A stretch of 64,000 nucleotides of DNA, taken from Gavia stellata. Taxonomy: Eukaryota > Chordata > Aves > Gaviiformes > Gaviidae. The notes beneath the pieces were generated by a model. The model was not told the origin of the DNA. It saw only the letters and a program-made list of their open reading frames with translations, and made no database searches. The translations under genes were made by a program, and so were the position numbers. The stretch spans positions 5,580,001 to 5,644,000 of the forward strand of contig NC_082600.1 in NCBI RefSeq assembly GCF_030936135.1. Direction: 5' to 3'. Shown one piece after another: positions 14,351 to 25,990 of the stretch (the first letter of the stretch is position 1; each line of letters starts with the position of its first letter).

Positions 14351-14839
14351 ACCTTCAACGGGAGTCTTTATGCGCAAGATATTTTCCAGCTCCCTTGCCA
14401 AGGGCACCTGTGATGTGTATGAGAAAATCTGCCCTACCGTAGCAAGCCATCCTCACAAATGGGACATCTGAGAACTAGTGACTGTCCCTACAGCAGCAGC
14501 CACAACCAGAATGGGGTCTTAGGGATGTCAGTCTGCAGAGAGTCTGCAGTTATGAAAGAGTGAGGAAAAAAAATGTTAATAACGTAGAGGTACCTGGTAT
14601 CAGCCATTCAGGTGCTCTTGAAGAATCTAGGTCTTCACTGTAACTCAGAAATGATTATAAAAGTAGCTCATTCCATCACACAGGCTGGAGAGAATTTCAT
14701 GCATGCATCAGGAAAAAAAATCATGATTGCTAAATGCTCCATTTTCTTTTCAAGACACTGTGCTAGTCTGAAGTGGTGTATGTATACATTTCAGGCAAAT
14801 GTGTACTTTGTCTTCAAATGAACAGCTTTCAAAATGATC

Positions 14840-15500
14840 TTTGGTTAAGCTCCCTTTTATTTTTATCTTTTATTCGCCTACAATGCCAGCTGAGGTTACC
14901 CATCTCCCGACAGCTACCAAATGGACTCGTAATTGTAAGGCTCGGTGATTTAATTAGACTCATTCTAAACACTCACATTTTTATCAATTAGTTAATGGGC
15001 TAAAGAGAGTCTTATTGTTGGAGCCAGGTCATTTGGAAGCTGGAGCCTTCGTGAGGGCAAGAAGCTGAAGAACAACAGCGTTAATATCTGTAATTAACCT
15101 CACGAGTCCTGGGCTGTTCAATTAGGACTGAACCCCCTCTCCATCCATATGCCTTTCGTCAGATGGGCTTTTAATTTGAAATAATTGTTACAGAAAAAAT
15201 TAACAAATAATAGCTTCCTTTTTTCTTCTTTTTTCCAAATACAGACACATATAAAAACAAAAAGCACAATCTTGACACACGTGCCTGTGAGCTAGTTATT
15301 AAAGCCTAGTTAATTCACAGCTTCCGTATAAATAATCATTCTAGGTTTTTAAAGATTAACAAAGCTCTTGGTAACAGATATTGTGGGATCTTTTCAAATT
15401 GATCCTCATCTTGTAATATGTATCTGTGTCTTTTTTAATGCTCTCTTTTCTACTAAAAAAAAAGTTTGGCCTTTGATTACTTTTTGCAATTTGTTGCATG
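14840..15500. promoter_or_regulatory. Candidate long-range enhancer rich in homeodomain sites
   Basis: Repeat-free and AT-rich, with TAATTA at 14951-14956, CAATTAGTTAATGGG near 14985-15000, GTAATTAACC at about 15090, CAATTAGG at about 15119, TTTTAATTTG, AATAATTG, TAGTTAATTC (about 15310), AGATTAACAAAG (about 15352, homeodomain next to SOX-type) and TTTGATTAC. It lies about 32 kb 3' of OTX2. Enhancer identity is inferred from site density and absence of repeats. Confidence 0.4.
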
Positions 15501-15639
15501 TGATTTCTGTGCTTTGGAGAATCTAATACATCTGGTAGTTGTTTTTTCCCGAGGACGAGCTGCCTGGTTTAAACACATCTGTTATAAATTAGTATAGAAC
15601 AGTCTATGAGTGTTATTATAGAACAACAGTAGGTTCAGC

Positions 15640-15880
15640 ATGCCTGTCTGTGTGTATATATTTAAATACACACATATATCTATGATGTCTAATTAATCAC
15701 GTTATACTGTATATATTTAAATGTATATGTTTCTAAATGAGTGTATATATTTATAGATGCACATAAATGTGAAGATCAAGCTTTGCTTACTGTGTTACAC
15801 GTGATCTTTCTACCTTTAAAATTTCAATTATTCATTTTTATTTATAGAGATTATATATATATGTGCCAGTCTCAGGGCTT
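15640..15880. repeat. Degenerate (TA/CA)-rich low-complexity region
   Basis: Several imperfect blocks of TATATATTTAAAT, ACACACATATATC and TATATATATATG over 240 bases. Low complexity, with no transposon signature. Confidence 0.7.
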
Positions 15881-16318
15881 GCTGAGACAATAGGCGCTCT
15901 GTGTGTCCTTAATCTTGTCTACAATGTATACACAGTACACATGCCCTTAACACTTGCCCCTGCATTTTCATTCTCTGCAACTTATTCGTCTTCATTCCAA
16001 TTGCCATCTATAGATAAATCCTAGGACAGACGCACAGATGATTTTTTTTAAGCTGCCTTTGAATTCATTCAGTCAAAAGAGAATAAAATTAATTAGAAAG
16101 ATTTAAGGATGGGTGTGATCACATCAGTACGGGCCATTTAAAATAGGGTCGGAGGTAGGTAAGTAGATACTAAAAATATCTCCTGAATCACATTAGGTTC
16201 TCAATCATAGGCGTTAATTGCATATTGCTTCTACAAAGAAATATCTTTGCCCAGCTAACACACCCACTCCTACTCAATTTTATATCCAAGCACCTAATTC
16301 CACTGAACTCGTGGGGGT

Positions 16319-16711
16319 GTGCAGATAGGTAAGGGGGAGGCTGGGGCTGTCAGCAGCATTACTGCATTTGGCTGCGGTTGGGGTTTCCCTTATGAGAGAG
16401 GAATTCGCCCTGAAAATGGGGTGCATACCTCAGGCCAGCCTGATGCCTGCGGTTCAGGAGGGCTGAGACCCAAGCCCAGACAACATATAGGTGCTACTGA
16501 GCCTACACAATTGCAGACCCCGGCCTCAGCCTCCGTGGAGTCCTGGAGGCACGTGGGCAGCCCAAGGGCTGGGGACCTGGTGCAATCGTACAGCGTGACA
16601 ACGGCCACCAGCCCAGCCCCGCTGCCACCCCAGCAAGCCCAGGCTCAAACCCAGGAAGGATCGGGCCCTCTCCAGCACAATCATTCCCATCACAAAGCAC
16701 AGCTGGTTTAA
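16319..16711. other. Isolated GC-rich block, unknown identity
   Basis: A sharply GC-rich stretch of about 390 bases within AT-rich DNA, open on both strands (130 codons plus strand, 85 codons minus strand). The deduced peptides are Gln/Pro/Ala-rich without a domain I recognise. There are no flanking splice sites of quality and no target-site duplication visible by eye. It could be an old retroposed fragment or a local CpG-type island. Confidence 0.3.
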
Positions 16712-16899
16712 CAATAATTGGTCCCAAATTAAGTAGGATTAAATAACAGAAATGTAACATAGCATAAATGCCAAGAAGCCAGGCCTTCTTTTTTACACAG
16801 TTATCATTTTTTTAACAACGCTAAAGAAAGAGGCAAATTGTTGTGTAAAAATACGTGAAAATAATAGTGGTCCTGGAAAGAATGTTTTTCTTCTCTCTG

Positions 16900-17860
16900 G
16901 CTGTTACAAAAACAGTTGACTACTGAGAAGCAAAGAGCAAATTTGCAAGAAAGGGCACAGCACAATAGCAGCAGCGACTGTTAGGGGGAACGGTAGGTGC
17001 TTTGTTATTTAAGGAACTTCACTGTAATTTTAAAGCGTTATTTATAATAGTAATAATGCCAGCCAACTTGTTCCTCCCGTTTAATTTAATACACAACCAG
17101 CCTAAATAAAAGACTACAAAAGCAGCTGGGAACAGTACAGTTTCCTACTGTAATTGTGTATACGTATCTGAACATCTGATGAGCAGTAGTCTACATTTCC
17201 TTATTGTTATAGTCGACAATTATATCTGTGCATGCTTCGCAGATATGGTGCTCTGCTGAGCTTCATAAATGCAGTCTTTGTTTCCTTAATTATTAGGCAG
17301 ACAGTTCATTCTGTCCCATGTCCAAGTTCCAGACAGGTGGAATAAGGAGGTGGCATCTGTCTTAATATTGAATGCCACGCTTCCCCCATCTGCTGTAATA
17401 ACAGTGCGGGGCTGCTTGGCTTCAGTTATTCTATTCTGCACACAACTAGGCAGCCATATGCCCTTATGTGCCGCACGTGCCACCAGAGCGAGCCGGCCCT
17501 GCGAGGCAGCGCCGAGTGGGAAGGAGCCTCGGCGCGGGGCTGAGGTCAGGCACGTGCTGGAGTCAGCAGGTGACAGTCAATACAGCTACTGAGATCCGCT
17601 CAAAGCGCCAATAGAAAAGGCCTTCAAAGTCAATTGACAGAATAGAGCACGCTGCCAATCAAATTTTACAGGGCATACCTTCCAGGCTAGGCAAATAAGA
17701 AGATTTAGAGCACATGGCAGTTCATCGTTTATAATCCTGTCTTAGCCCAGCATGGCTTAGTGATAGTTCTGTGACAGATGATGAGCACATGACAGCTGGG
17801 GGATCTTATACAAACTCATACAGTAAAATTAAAATTAAATTAGTGACACACTTGTACACA
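16900..17860. promoter_or_regulatory. Candidate distal regulatory region, two modules
   Basis: The first module (about 16980-17300) has TTTGTTATTTAAGG, GTTATTTATAATAGTAATAATG, GTTTAATTTAATAC, CTTATTGTTATAG (SOX-type) and CTTAATTATTAGG. The second (about 17590-17860) has CAAAGCGCCAATAG, CAAAGTCAATTGACAG (MEIS/PBX-like TTGACAG), CCAATCAAATTTTAC and AAAATTAAATTAGTGAC. A short CpG-containing stretch (17460-17560) separates them. It is repeat-free. Inferred from motifs only. Confidence 0.35.
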
Positions 17861-18469
17861 TTAGTTGTGCAACAGTTATGCAATCTGTTCAAGACCCTTA
17901 ACACTAACCATCTCTGATTTAAATAATTTATACTGATGCAGAGGTGGTGGGTTGTATTTTTTTTCCTCTCCGGAAGGAATGCAGCATTTGCACATTTCTA
18001 GCTTTAAACAGCTCTGTCCTTTTCATTCTGTTTGTCCTGTCATTTTTTTCCTCATGGGGACTGACAGGAAGAAACCAAAGATTTATTATTTTTTTTAAGT
18101 TGAAATGTTCAGAATGGTTGGTTTGGGGGTCTGGGAGTATTTTTTTTTTCTGACTGCACTGTGCAATTCATAATATTATGGCTGGTTTATTTTCCTACAT
18201 AGCTACACTAGACTGCCATTAAAAAAAAATAAAACCAAATAAAAACAAACATACCAATCTCCCCCCTCAAGATGCAGAGTGGGAAGGAAACCTATAAGAT
18301 TTGAGTGATTTAGACGCAAGAGTATAATAAACTGGCTGTTCTTTGGCTCTTTAATCTGATAATCTTGTTACTATTTTATGTTTGTGTGTTGGAAAAAAAG
18401 AGAAGTAATCACTGAAATGTTGACAGTAGATCTGCAGTTTGAAAAGACTCATAACTTTAAAGCTTAGAG

Positions 18470-18582
18470 GGCCTGATCCTTTTATCCGTGTGGGTTTGAC
18501 ACCAGACTACCTCTATTAGCTTTACTGGAGTTACACCTGATTTGTGCAGTGTAAACAGAGACAGGATTCGACCCTGAAATCC
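18470..18582. repeat. Possible ancient MITE-like repeat with inverted ends
   Basis: Starts GGGCCTGATCCT and ends AGGATTCGACCC, whose reverse complement is GGGTCGAATCCT. That makes 12-bp imperfect terminal inverted repeats around about 90 bases containing ACTGGAGTTACACCTGATTT. This matches an old reptile/bird repeat type I recall, and shares its 5' end with the copy at 8093. Family name not known to me. Confidence 0.4.
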
Positions 18583-18849
18583 TTTTTGGAAGGCTACTCT
18601 ATATACCAGCAGCGTGTATTTACTGCTCCTTCCCAATAGCTTAGGATTTCTCAGTCACTGAAAAAATAACTAAGTCACATAAAGTGTTTTTACATTCTTG
18701 GGTAGGGAGACTGAGATGTGCAAAGACTGTTGTAATGCTGATCTACACAGCAATAATTCCAGAAATCATAATGATTTGTCAGCTGTAATAGTCGGGGGGT
18801 GGGGGGGAGGAGAAAATCTTGGGCTTTTTTTCCCTTGAGCAAAATATTT

Positions 18850-18872
18850 ATTTGTGTGTGTGTGTGTGTGTA
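18850..18872. repeat. (TG)n microsatellite
   Basis: About ten tandem TG units directly ahead of a diverged local duplication. Confidence 0.9.
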
Positions 18873-19034
18873 ATTGTAATCATCACCAGAGGATGATCTG
18901 GGGGCTCCTAGCCATAGAAATCTTCACAGCTAGGAAGGATAGTGTATGTGGATATATATTTATATATAATTGTGATTAGAGGATAGTTTGGGGGCTTCAG
19001 GACATGGAAACGCTTACAGTTAGGAAAGCTAGTT
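18871..19034. repeat. Diverged tandem duplication, period about 96 bp
   Basis: Unit one (18871-18943) and unit two (18967-19034) both run TAATTGT(A/G)AT, AGAGGAT, GGGGGCT, CAT(A/G)GAAA, C-CAG(C/T)TAGGAA(A/G)G and (T/C)AGT in the same order. The copies differ by substitutions and small indels and are separated by a TATATA-rich spacer. Confidence 0.7.
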
Positions 19035-22000
19035 CGGGTCTTACAGTCTATCTCTATGTTAGGCTCCTTCTTCATCTGTATAAAGGAATAGTCTATAATA
19101 TCCATCCAAATGTTGATCCAGTCTTTGAATCCCCATACTAAAAGTGATGGCTCCTGTTCTACGTACTCTTATTTTTATGTTAATAAGGTCAGTGAGAGGA
19201 AGGTTGTATTTTTTTTTTTTTTTAATATTTTCAGCATCCTCCCCTTTCCTCTCAGAAGCATTTGGAGGCCTAAACCATTTCCACCAGCTGTAATGCTCTA
19301 CAGTTAAACTTGGCTCACCTAAGGTTCAGTGAGGATTATTCACCTGATGGCTTTGTATCAGCAGGATGCAGACAGGGGCCGTATGGTGAGGTGGCTCTAA
19401 CTCAGCCCAGCTGGGAGTGGAGCTGCAAGTGGTCACTTATGTGTGTATATGCTATGTGCTAGGTGTTCCCTGTGCAGAGCCAGGAGCAGTGCTGGTCCCA
19501 GCTACTGCTGGTGGCACAGCCAGAAGCTATTCTGTGCTCATGACAGGGGGTAGGGCTGAGCAAGGGCATCCAGCTGGCCTGCCACCTCGGGGAAAAAGGC
19601 CTTAGACCTCTGCTGCAGTTCTGGCAACCCAAGAAATATCCTGCATGCTCCTGCTCTGCTCATCCCAGAGGATTCATACTGCATCTCCTACTGTGTTCTA
19701 GCTCTTTCCTGGCCCATCTACACCAAGCAAGTGCACTGAGGTGCGGAGAGCCCAAAGCTTGTGCTGGAAGGAAGCATGGCCAGAGCTTTGAACCACCGTG
19801 GCTAAAAATGTAATCTCTGGGGCATGTCTATGGCTTGATTTTCCCTCTTCTGCCATGTCTCTGCTGTTAGACATCCTCTGTTCTTTCACAACCTCCAGAC
19901 CAGGAGTCAAACCCTGCATGAAGACAAGATTCAGCAAACCCATTCCTTTCTTGAGTTTCATTTGGTTCCCAGTTATTTCTGGTCCACTGAGGAACATTGT
20001 GTCCCTCAACTTGGCAGGTTGTGAGGTGCAAAAAGGCACTGGTATCCTGAGTATGAAAGGCAACGGTGGCCTGGGAGAGGGAGGTTAGCAAGCTCATCTC
20101 TGCCTGGAAATGGTTACACAGAAGTGCACATAGACTGCTGTGGTGACCCCAATACTGTGTGACAATCACAAGCCCCCTGGTACATACAGCTGCAAGACGT
20201 TTTTTAGAGAAATGTTTTTTTAAAACTTTTAAGAGCTTTAAAACATGGCTTTCTTCCTGTTCTCTGCTTCTTCTCCCTGGGGCTGGGTAACAGCAGGTTC
20301 TTCTGGCAACATGAGTCCAATTGTGCAGGTTTCAGAAGGAGAGAAAAATGGTGTATAATCAATTGTATATAATAAAACTCAGGGGGAAAAAACCCTTTTC
20401 CATGCTGCACAATATCAGCATTTTGCAATTGGACACTGTATTTAAAAAGGCTAGAAAGAGAAGCTGCCTTCCAAGGAAGAGTTTGGGGCTTTAAAATGCA
20501 ACTTGCAGGGTGCAAGCTGGGTCGGTTGCCCCATACATCAAAATGAAGCCATTTAGGGGTGGAACCCCCCCCCACAAGTGGCAAAGAATTAGCTATCAGG
20601 AACATCTGCAAGAGCATGGGACCGTCTCACCCATGGAGGAAGCCAATGAAGGGAAATCCCTTGGAGTGCCCAGTCCCAGACATTGGCTATGCAGATCCTG
20701 TAAACGGAGCCAAAAGAATGGAACTGTCAGGGCTGGATGGGCTGGAGGTGCTACAGCTAGCCCTGTGGTGCAAGTCCATGGACTTCCCAAGGTAACCGGC
20801 TCTGTCTTGCAGGTAGGATGGGACATATTCACCTGCCTTGCTCTGCTGAGCCTTCACCAGTTCAGGTGCTCTCACAGCTTCACTTTCTTATCTCAACTTC
20901 TCACAGAGCTCCTGTCCAGATCCCAGCATATCCTGGAGAGAGCAGTGTGTTGTCCAGTGGTTGTCATTCCGGGTGTGGTATGGCACCATCACCTACCCTT
21001 TCATCTTCTTCATGGGTTTCTCCTCCTCCTCTTGGCAGTTGAAGAGATACTTGCTGGCAGTTCAGGTCATTCAGATGTTGTCACTAGTAGGGACGGTGGC
21101 CACCATAGGGCCAGGGGCTTTGAGTGTTGAGTTGCCCAACAATTTCTTGAAGATCTCACTTCTGAAACCTTCCTGGTTTCAGCTGAGATTGATGCTCACA
21201 TGGTGCCACTCTTCTCCTGACACTCTCTGATGTTACCATCAATTATTTCCCTCACAGGTTGGAAGGAACCGCCAGGTCTCCTGTTCAGGCATGGCTCTGG
21301 GGCCTCCCCCAGTCACCCCACTCAGGGGGATGTAGTTCAGCAGCTTCTTGTCATCCCACATCACATCTGCCATCCTATTTCACCTGCTTTGCTCAACCAA
21401 CCTTGAGCTGGAGGGAGAGGATTGCTATTGTTTGGGGAAAAAAATAGAGGGTTTTTTTTCTCTCTCTTTTTTGTAGTAACTACAATAATATAAATTATAA
21501 AGGAAAGAAAGTAGGATGAAGATACATTGGAGTGATGGAGGAATCATACACAAATCACACCTTTATATACTGCACATTATAGATGTACAGGCATGGAACA
21601 GAGTCAAGGCTGGTGAGAAGCTTAGTCCTCACATGGGACAGTTTTTTAATTACTGGATGGAGTGACTAGCTGTGATTTGCAGAGAAACCTGGGAATGAGA
21701 CATCTTCCCTAAACAAGGGCAATTGGTGGGGTTAGGTACCTGTTCTCTTTGAACAGGAGCCTAACCCTCTAGCATGGCCATGTCCTAATGCATGTGGTTT
21801 ATAAATGAAGCAAGCAGGAGCCAGGCTAGGGTTCAAGCACGCCGAATCAGTTCCCACCACCTGTCTCCTTGCTGCATGATGCAGGTATCCATTTAACTCG
21901 TCTGCCTCCTTGTAAATAATGAGACCAATGATAAGGAGTCACACAGGTGTCGTATGGGATATCCTGGGCTGTTGTACGTGTCTTGCCTTGAAATCCTGGG

Positions 22001-25000
22001 CTGGATATTGCTAGCTGGCATTGTGTCTCTGCTGTTGGTCCAGGTCTCAAGGCAGCAAAGTACGTCCATAGTCAACAAGATTTTAGTTTGAGAATGAGCT
22101 CTGGAAACTGGATTATAAGTATTTTGCTGAACATAAATAGGACATGATGGTTTGGTCCCTCTGTTTATACAGATAAGTATGTGTTCGGGGTGCATGTAAT
22201 TGTGTGTTGTATGTGTCCATGTTGTGTGTAAAATACACCCATACACACGGGCACAGATTACCTAATCACTCCATTTGTGAATGAACTATGTTTCATAAAA
22301 ATACATAGCACCACAAGAATTAATAACAAAGGCGCATTGCCACAATGAACATTTTATGCAAGCTTATAGGCATAATGTAATGAACAAAGCGAGAGGAGAA
22401 ACACCGAGAACAATATCTTCACTCTATCAGCAGTTTACTTCAGTCTACTTATGTATGATCAAAGACTACAAATATAGTTTAAACAGCATGAAATAATCGC
22501 CGGGTTTGCAATGAGAAATAATTTTAGGAAAAAAAAAAAGAAAAGGCAAAACATACAACGGGCTCAATGCCACGATGCAATGGGCGTGTGGACTCATTTT
22601 GTGATGAACAGCCAAGGAACGGCAGCGGTAGGGAAATGAGGCTAGAGGAGCAAACCTCCCTCCTACCTCCTCTTTGAAGATTTCCACATTCTGGGGAGAG
22701 GATAATGAAAATACTTTACCTCCTCTATTACAGAGGTGTCAGTGGACAAAAAAAAAAAAAAGCCCAAACAGAAAAATACAACAATGTAGCATAATGTAAT
22801 TGCAAGGCAGATGTTGGAGGGAGGGCAGGGTTTCTCCCTCAGACTGCAGTGGCGGAGAAGAGCTCAACCGAATGCACGTACAAAGCAGTTGAATTTTTCA
22901 CAAGGGAATAAAGGGTACCAAAACTCACTTGCTGCAGCCCACAGTGAGTGTCTCGTGCTTTTCCCTTCCAGTTTGCCTTGCTTGGCATGGCACCTCCTTC
23001 CACTCCAAAATCACGGAAATGAGTTTTTCCACAGCCCCTCCATATCCAAACCTGCTACAGAGGACAGATTGACATCCCTGCCCATGGAGATAAGCCAAAT
23101 TCATCCTTCTCCTCCACTTAGCTCTTTTGACCCCCCCTGCCCTCCACCCCTTCCCCAGACAGGCCATTCAGCACCAGTTGCTAATTCTGCAGCAGTGCTT
23201 GGTGGGGGAACCTGAGCAGAGGAGCTGCCCCAGGGGTTTCCCATGTCTGAAGCGGGTCCCTGCGCAGGGATGCAGCCAGGCAGGCAGAGCGGTGGGAGCA
23301 AGAACAACCCTCCTGCCCGCCACAGATCAGCCTGGGCTGGAGGACAGAGCCCTTCTCCAGAACTGGGAAATCAGGGCTTGGATTACAGCTGGTAGTGAGG
23401 AGGTTTGGCATCCTTGTGTGTTGTTTCAGCCAAATGGGGGACCTCCAGGTCAAAACTGACCACAACAGAAGCAGAAGGTGTTCAGTGACAGCCACATTTT
23501 CACACATGGTGCAAACATGAAGACAGGAGGGCTGTAGCTCCATCCCAGCTACAGGCAAATGCAGTTACATCTGCCATTGTAGGTAGCAATGATTACAGTT
23601 AAGGCTGTTTAATTTTTTCCATTTAGTCTCCTGTTTTCAGTTGCTGTTGCTTCTCAATAACTAAATACTTCACTTGAGATCCTCAATGTTTATTCTCTGC
23701 CTTAGGGTGAATTCTGCAGTTCTTTCTAGTTTTAGTTGTTTGTTTTGGGTTTTTGTTGTGTTTTTTTTTCTTTTTTTCCAAAGACAGCAAAATGCCCCAG
23801 CCTTTTGGAGTTTTGAATTAGTGTTGCTAATGCTAAAAATTGGCTCCAGTAGCTGTCAGTTTTAACCCTTTCATATTTTATAATTAGTATTTTACCATTT
23901 AGGAGCACTCGTGTTTGATTCAGGGGAGAAACATGGAATTTGGCAGATGGACAGTACCAGAGGGGGACAGCTATTGTTTTCTGTCCCCGGTGAAACATAC
24001 TTAGGTGCAACCACATTGCAGCATTGCTCTTTGCACACCCTCAGTGAAGCAGTGCAGATGCCACTCTGCAAAAATCCCAGCCCCAAACGTAAAACTGCCA
24101 GACACTACCAACTCTGAATTTCCAGAAAGAACCAGCGGCCATCCCCCTTTGACCCCGAGCTGGTTTGGAAGCCACAAGATGGCCGGGTGTTTTACTCGCT
24201 GCTCTTTCACCAACCGGCACGAATAATTCTGTGAACTTCACAGCCCTTATTACTGAGCACGGCCTAATAATGTCATCTCAGGAGGCAAGTAATTGCAGTA
24301 ATTAAGAGGTTGCACAAGGTCACTTGAGGCAGGGCTGGGAATACAAGCTTTTGTCTCTCACCCCGCTGCTGCGCCCTTCGAATATGCACGCTGCAGTCTC
24401 ATGCTGTCTGCAACCATCAGATCCGACTCCCTTTCAAAACCAGGAATAACAGTCTGGAGCGATACCAGCAAAAGTGGCTTTAAACCTCCTTTCTCCTTTC
24501 CCTACCCAGAAAGCCTCCTGCTTTATAGAAATGGTTTGAAGCTGGTGCATTTTGTGGAAGGTGGGTTGGAGGTTTATTCAGGAGGAGGAAAGAAGAGCAT
24601 CGGTGTATGGCGGGAGGAGCTGATTGTTTCAAACTGCTGTCCTTGCTTTAAGAAATCTGCAATGTTTTACATGAAAAATGTTTTACATGAAAAATGTTTT
24701 ATACTGCACAAAGTGTATCAGTCCTTTCCTATCAGGCCCTTGGTACATACATACATATGGGAAACAGGCATCATGTTCCATGGACTTCATTCACAGGGGC
24801 TTTTCCTAATTTTTGATGGCTCAATTTTGCCCCTTTCAGGCTGTCTGAAGCATGCGGCTGCTTGTCTGTCATCTGCGTGTGACTTCATTTACGGGACAGT
24901 GTGTTCTGCGGAGAGGAAGGAACGACGGGGAGAGCGAACCCACCACCCGGCATCACCTCTCTGTGCATCTCTCCAACTGATGGAGCAGATGAGAGATGCA

Positions 25001-25780
25001 ATGAGTTACATAAACGTAGGAACCAGAAACTTAATGAAATGGCTCTAAATGTGACAGCATTCATGAAAAGATTAATTACCAGGAGTAAAGGGGGAAGGAT
25101 GCCAGGAATTGATAGGATTGGTACCAATACCAAAAGCCTGCTGTGCTAGTAGAGCCATAATATGCAGTCCTAATCTGTGGGCCTATTGTTTTTCTCACAG
25201 AAACAACAGGCTTCAGCCAATGATACAAAAGGGGCTACATTACAGTTTCTGCAGGAAAAACAACAACAGCCATTAGAAATAATTACCTTAAGACAAATCG
25301 GCAAGCAGAGTGTGGCACACGCTAATATCCTCCCAAGCATGAGTCTCTGGGAAGAGAGGGACTGTTGCTGTATTTATCCCAGTGGTCGCACAAACGAAGG
25401 GAGAGAATTAGAAAGAAGAAAGTGGGAGAAAGTGACAAACAAATCGAGACAAGGACAGAAAGAGTGAGAGAAAGAAATGGCAGGTTTTCCCATCAGTGGC
25501 TGGTCGGTGCTCTCTTCCCTGGCGTGAACGTGTCAGAGGACGTGGGCTGGTGTCTCCCTACTTGCGCTCTCTCTATGCATTTTCAACATAGAAGAGTGAA
25601 TACATATTCGTTTGGATTTGCTGGTTAGGCCCTCAATTTGCCAGGGAGTAATTAACTATGAGGAAGGGCAGCAAAGAATCAAACCCAGAAACTCTCTTAA
25701 ATGAGATCATTATTACTGTTCTCTACAAAGACCTGCCTTCTCTGCTTCCCCCAAGGCAAAGGAGTCTATATTTTTAATTT
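19035..25780. other. Intergenic DNA, no gene recognised
   Basis: Unique-looking DNA about 21-28 kb 3' of OTX2. Longer frames at 20510-21130 (206 codons) and 24401-25048 (215 codons) show no recognisable domain, no splice context and no compositional sign of coding. A 16-bp unit, AATGTTTTACATGAAA, is repeated 2.6 times at 24661-24701. Short runs such as GTAATTGCAGTAATTAAGAGG near 24290 may be small regulatory sites. Confidence 0.5.
24661..24701. repeat. Short tandem repeat, 16-bp unit
   Basis: AATGTTTTACATGAAA occurs twice in perfect tandem followed by a partial third copy. Local slippage product. Confidence 0.85.
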
Positions 25781-25789
25781 GTTCTTGCC

Positions 25790-25990
25790 CATCTTCTCTC
25801 CTTGGCAGAATTGATGTATCTGACATATGAAATCACAAACTAACCCGTGGCAGGATAAAAATGAAAAAGCTCCATTTTGCAGTGGGATTAGGCGAACACA
25901 TTTGACTAATGGCGATTTCCTGCTGCATTTTATGTTGACTGTGATTGTGCAAGAACTTTAAACTCAAATTTCAGATGACTGAAGACACTG
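25790..25990. promoter_or_regulatory. Candidate element with GGATTA (OTX-type) site
   Basis: Contains TGGGATTAGGCG (GGATTA at 25885-25890, the reverse complement of the TAATCC core), GACTAATGGCGATTTCC and GTTGACTGTGATTGTGC in a repeat-free 200-base stretch about 21 kb 3' of OTX2. Motif evidence only. Confidence 0.3.

Noticed and set aside
20510..21130. 206-codon plus-strand frame and surrounding sequence as a retrocopy
   Set aside because: Neither strand gives a protein I recognise, no poly(A) tail or target-site duplication is visible, and overlapping frames are equally open.
24401..25048. 215-codon plus-strand frame as a gene
   Set aside because: Includes a slippage-type tandem repeat, no domain, no exon signals.
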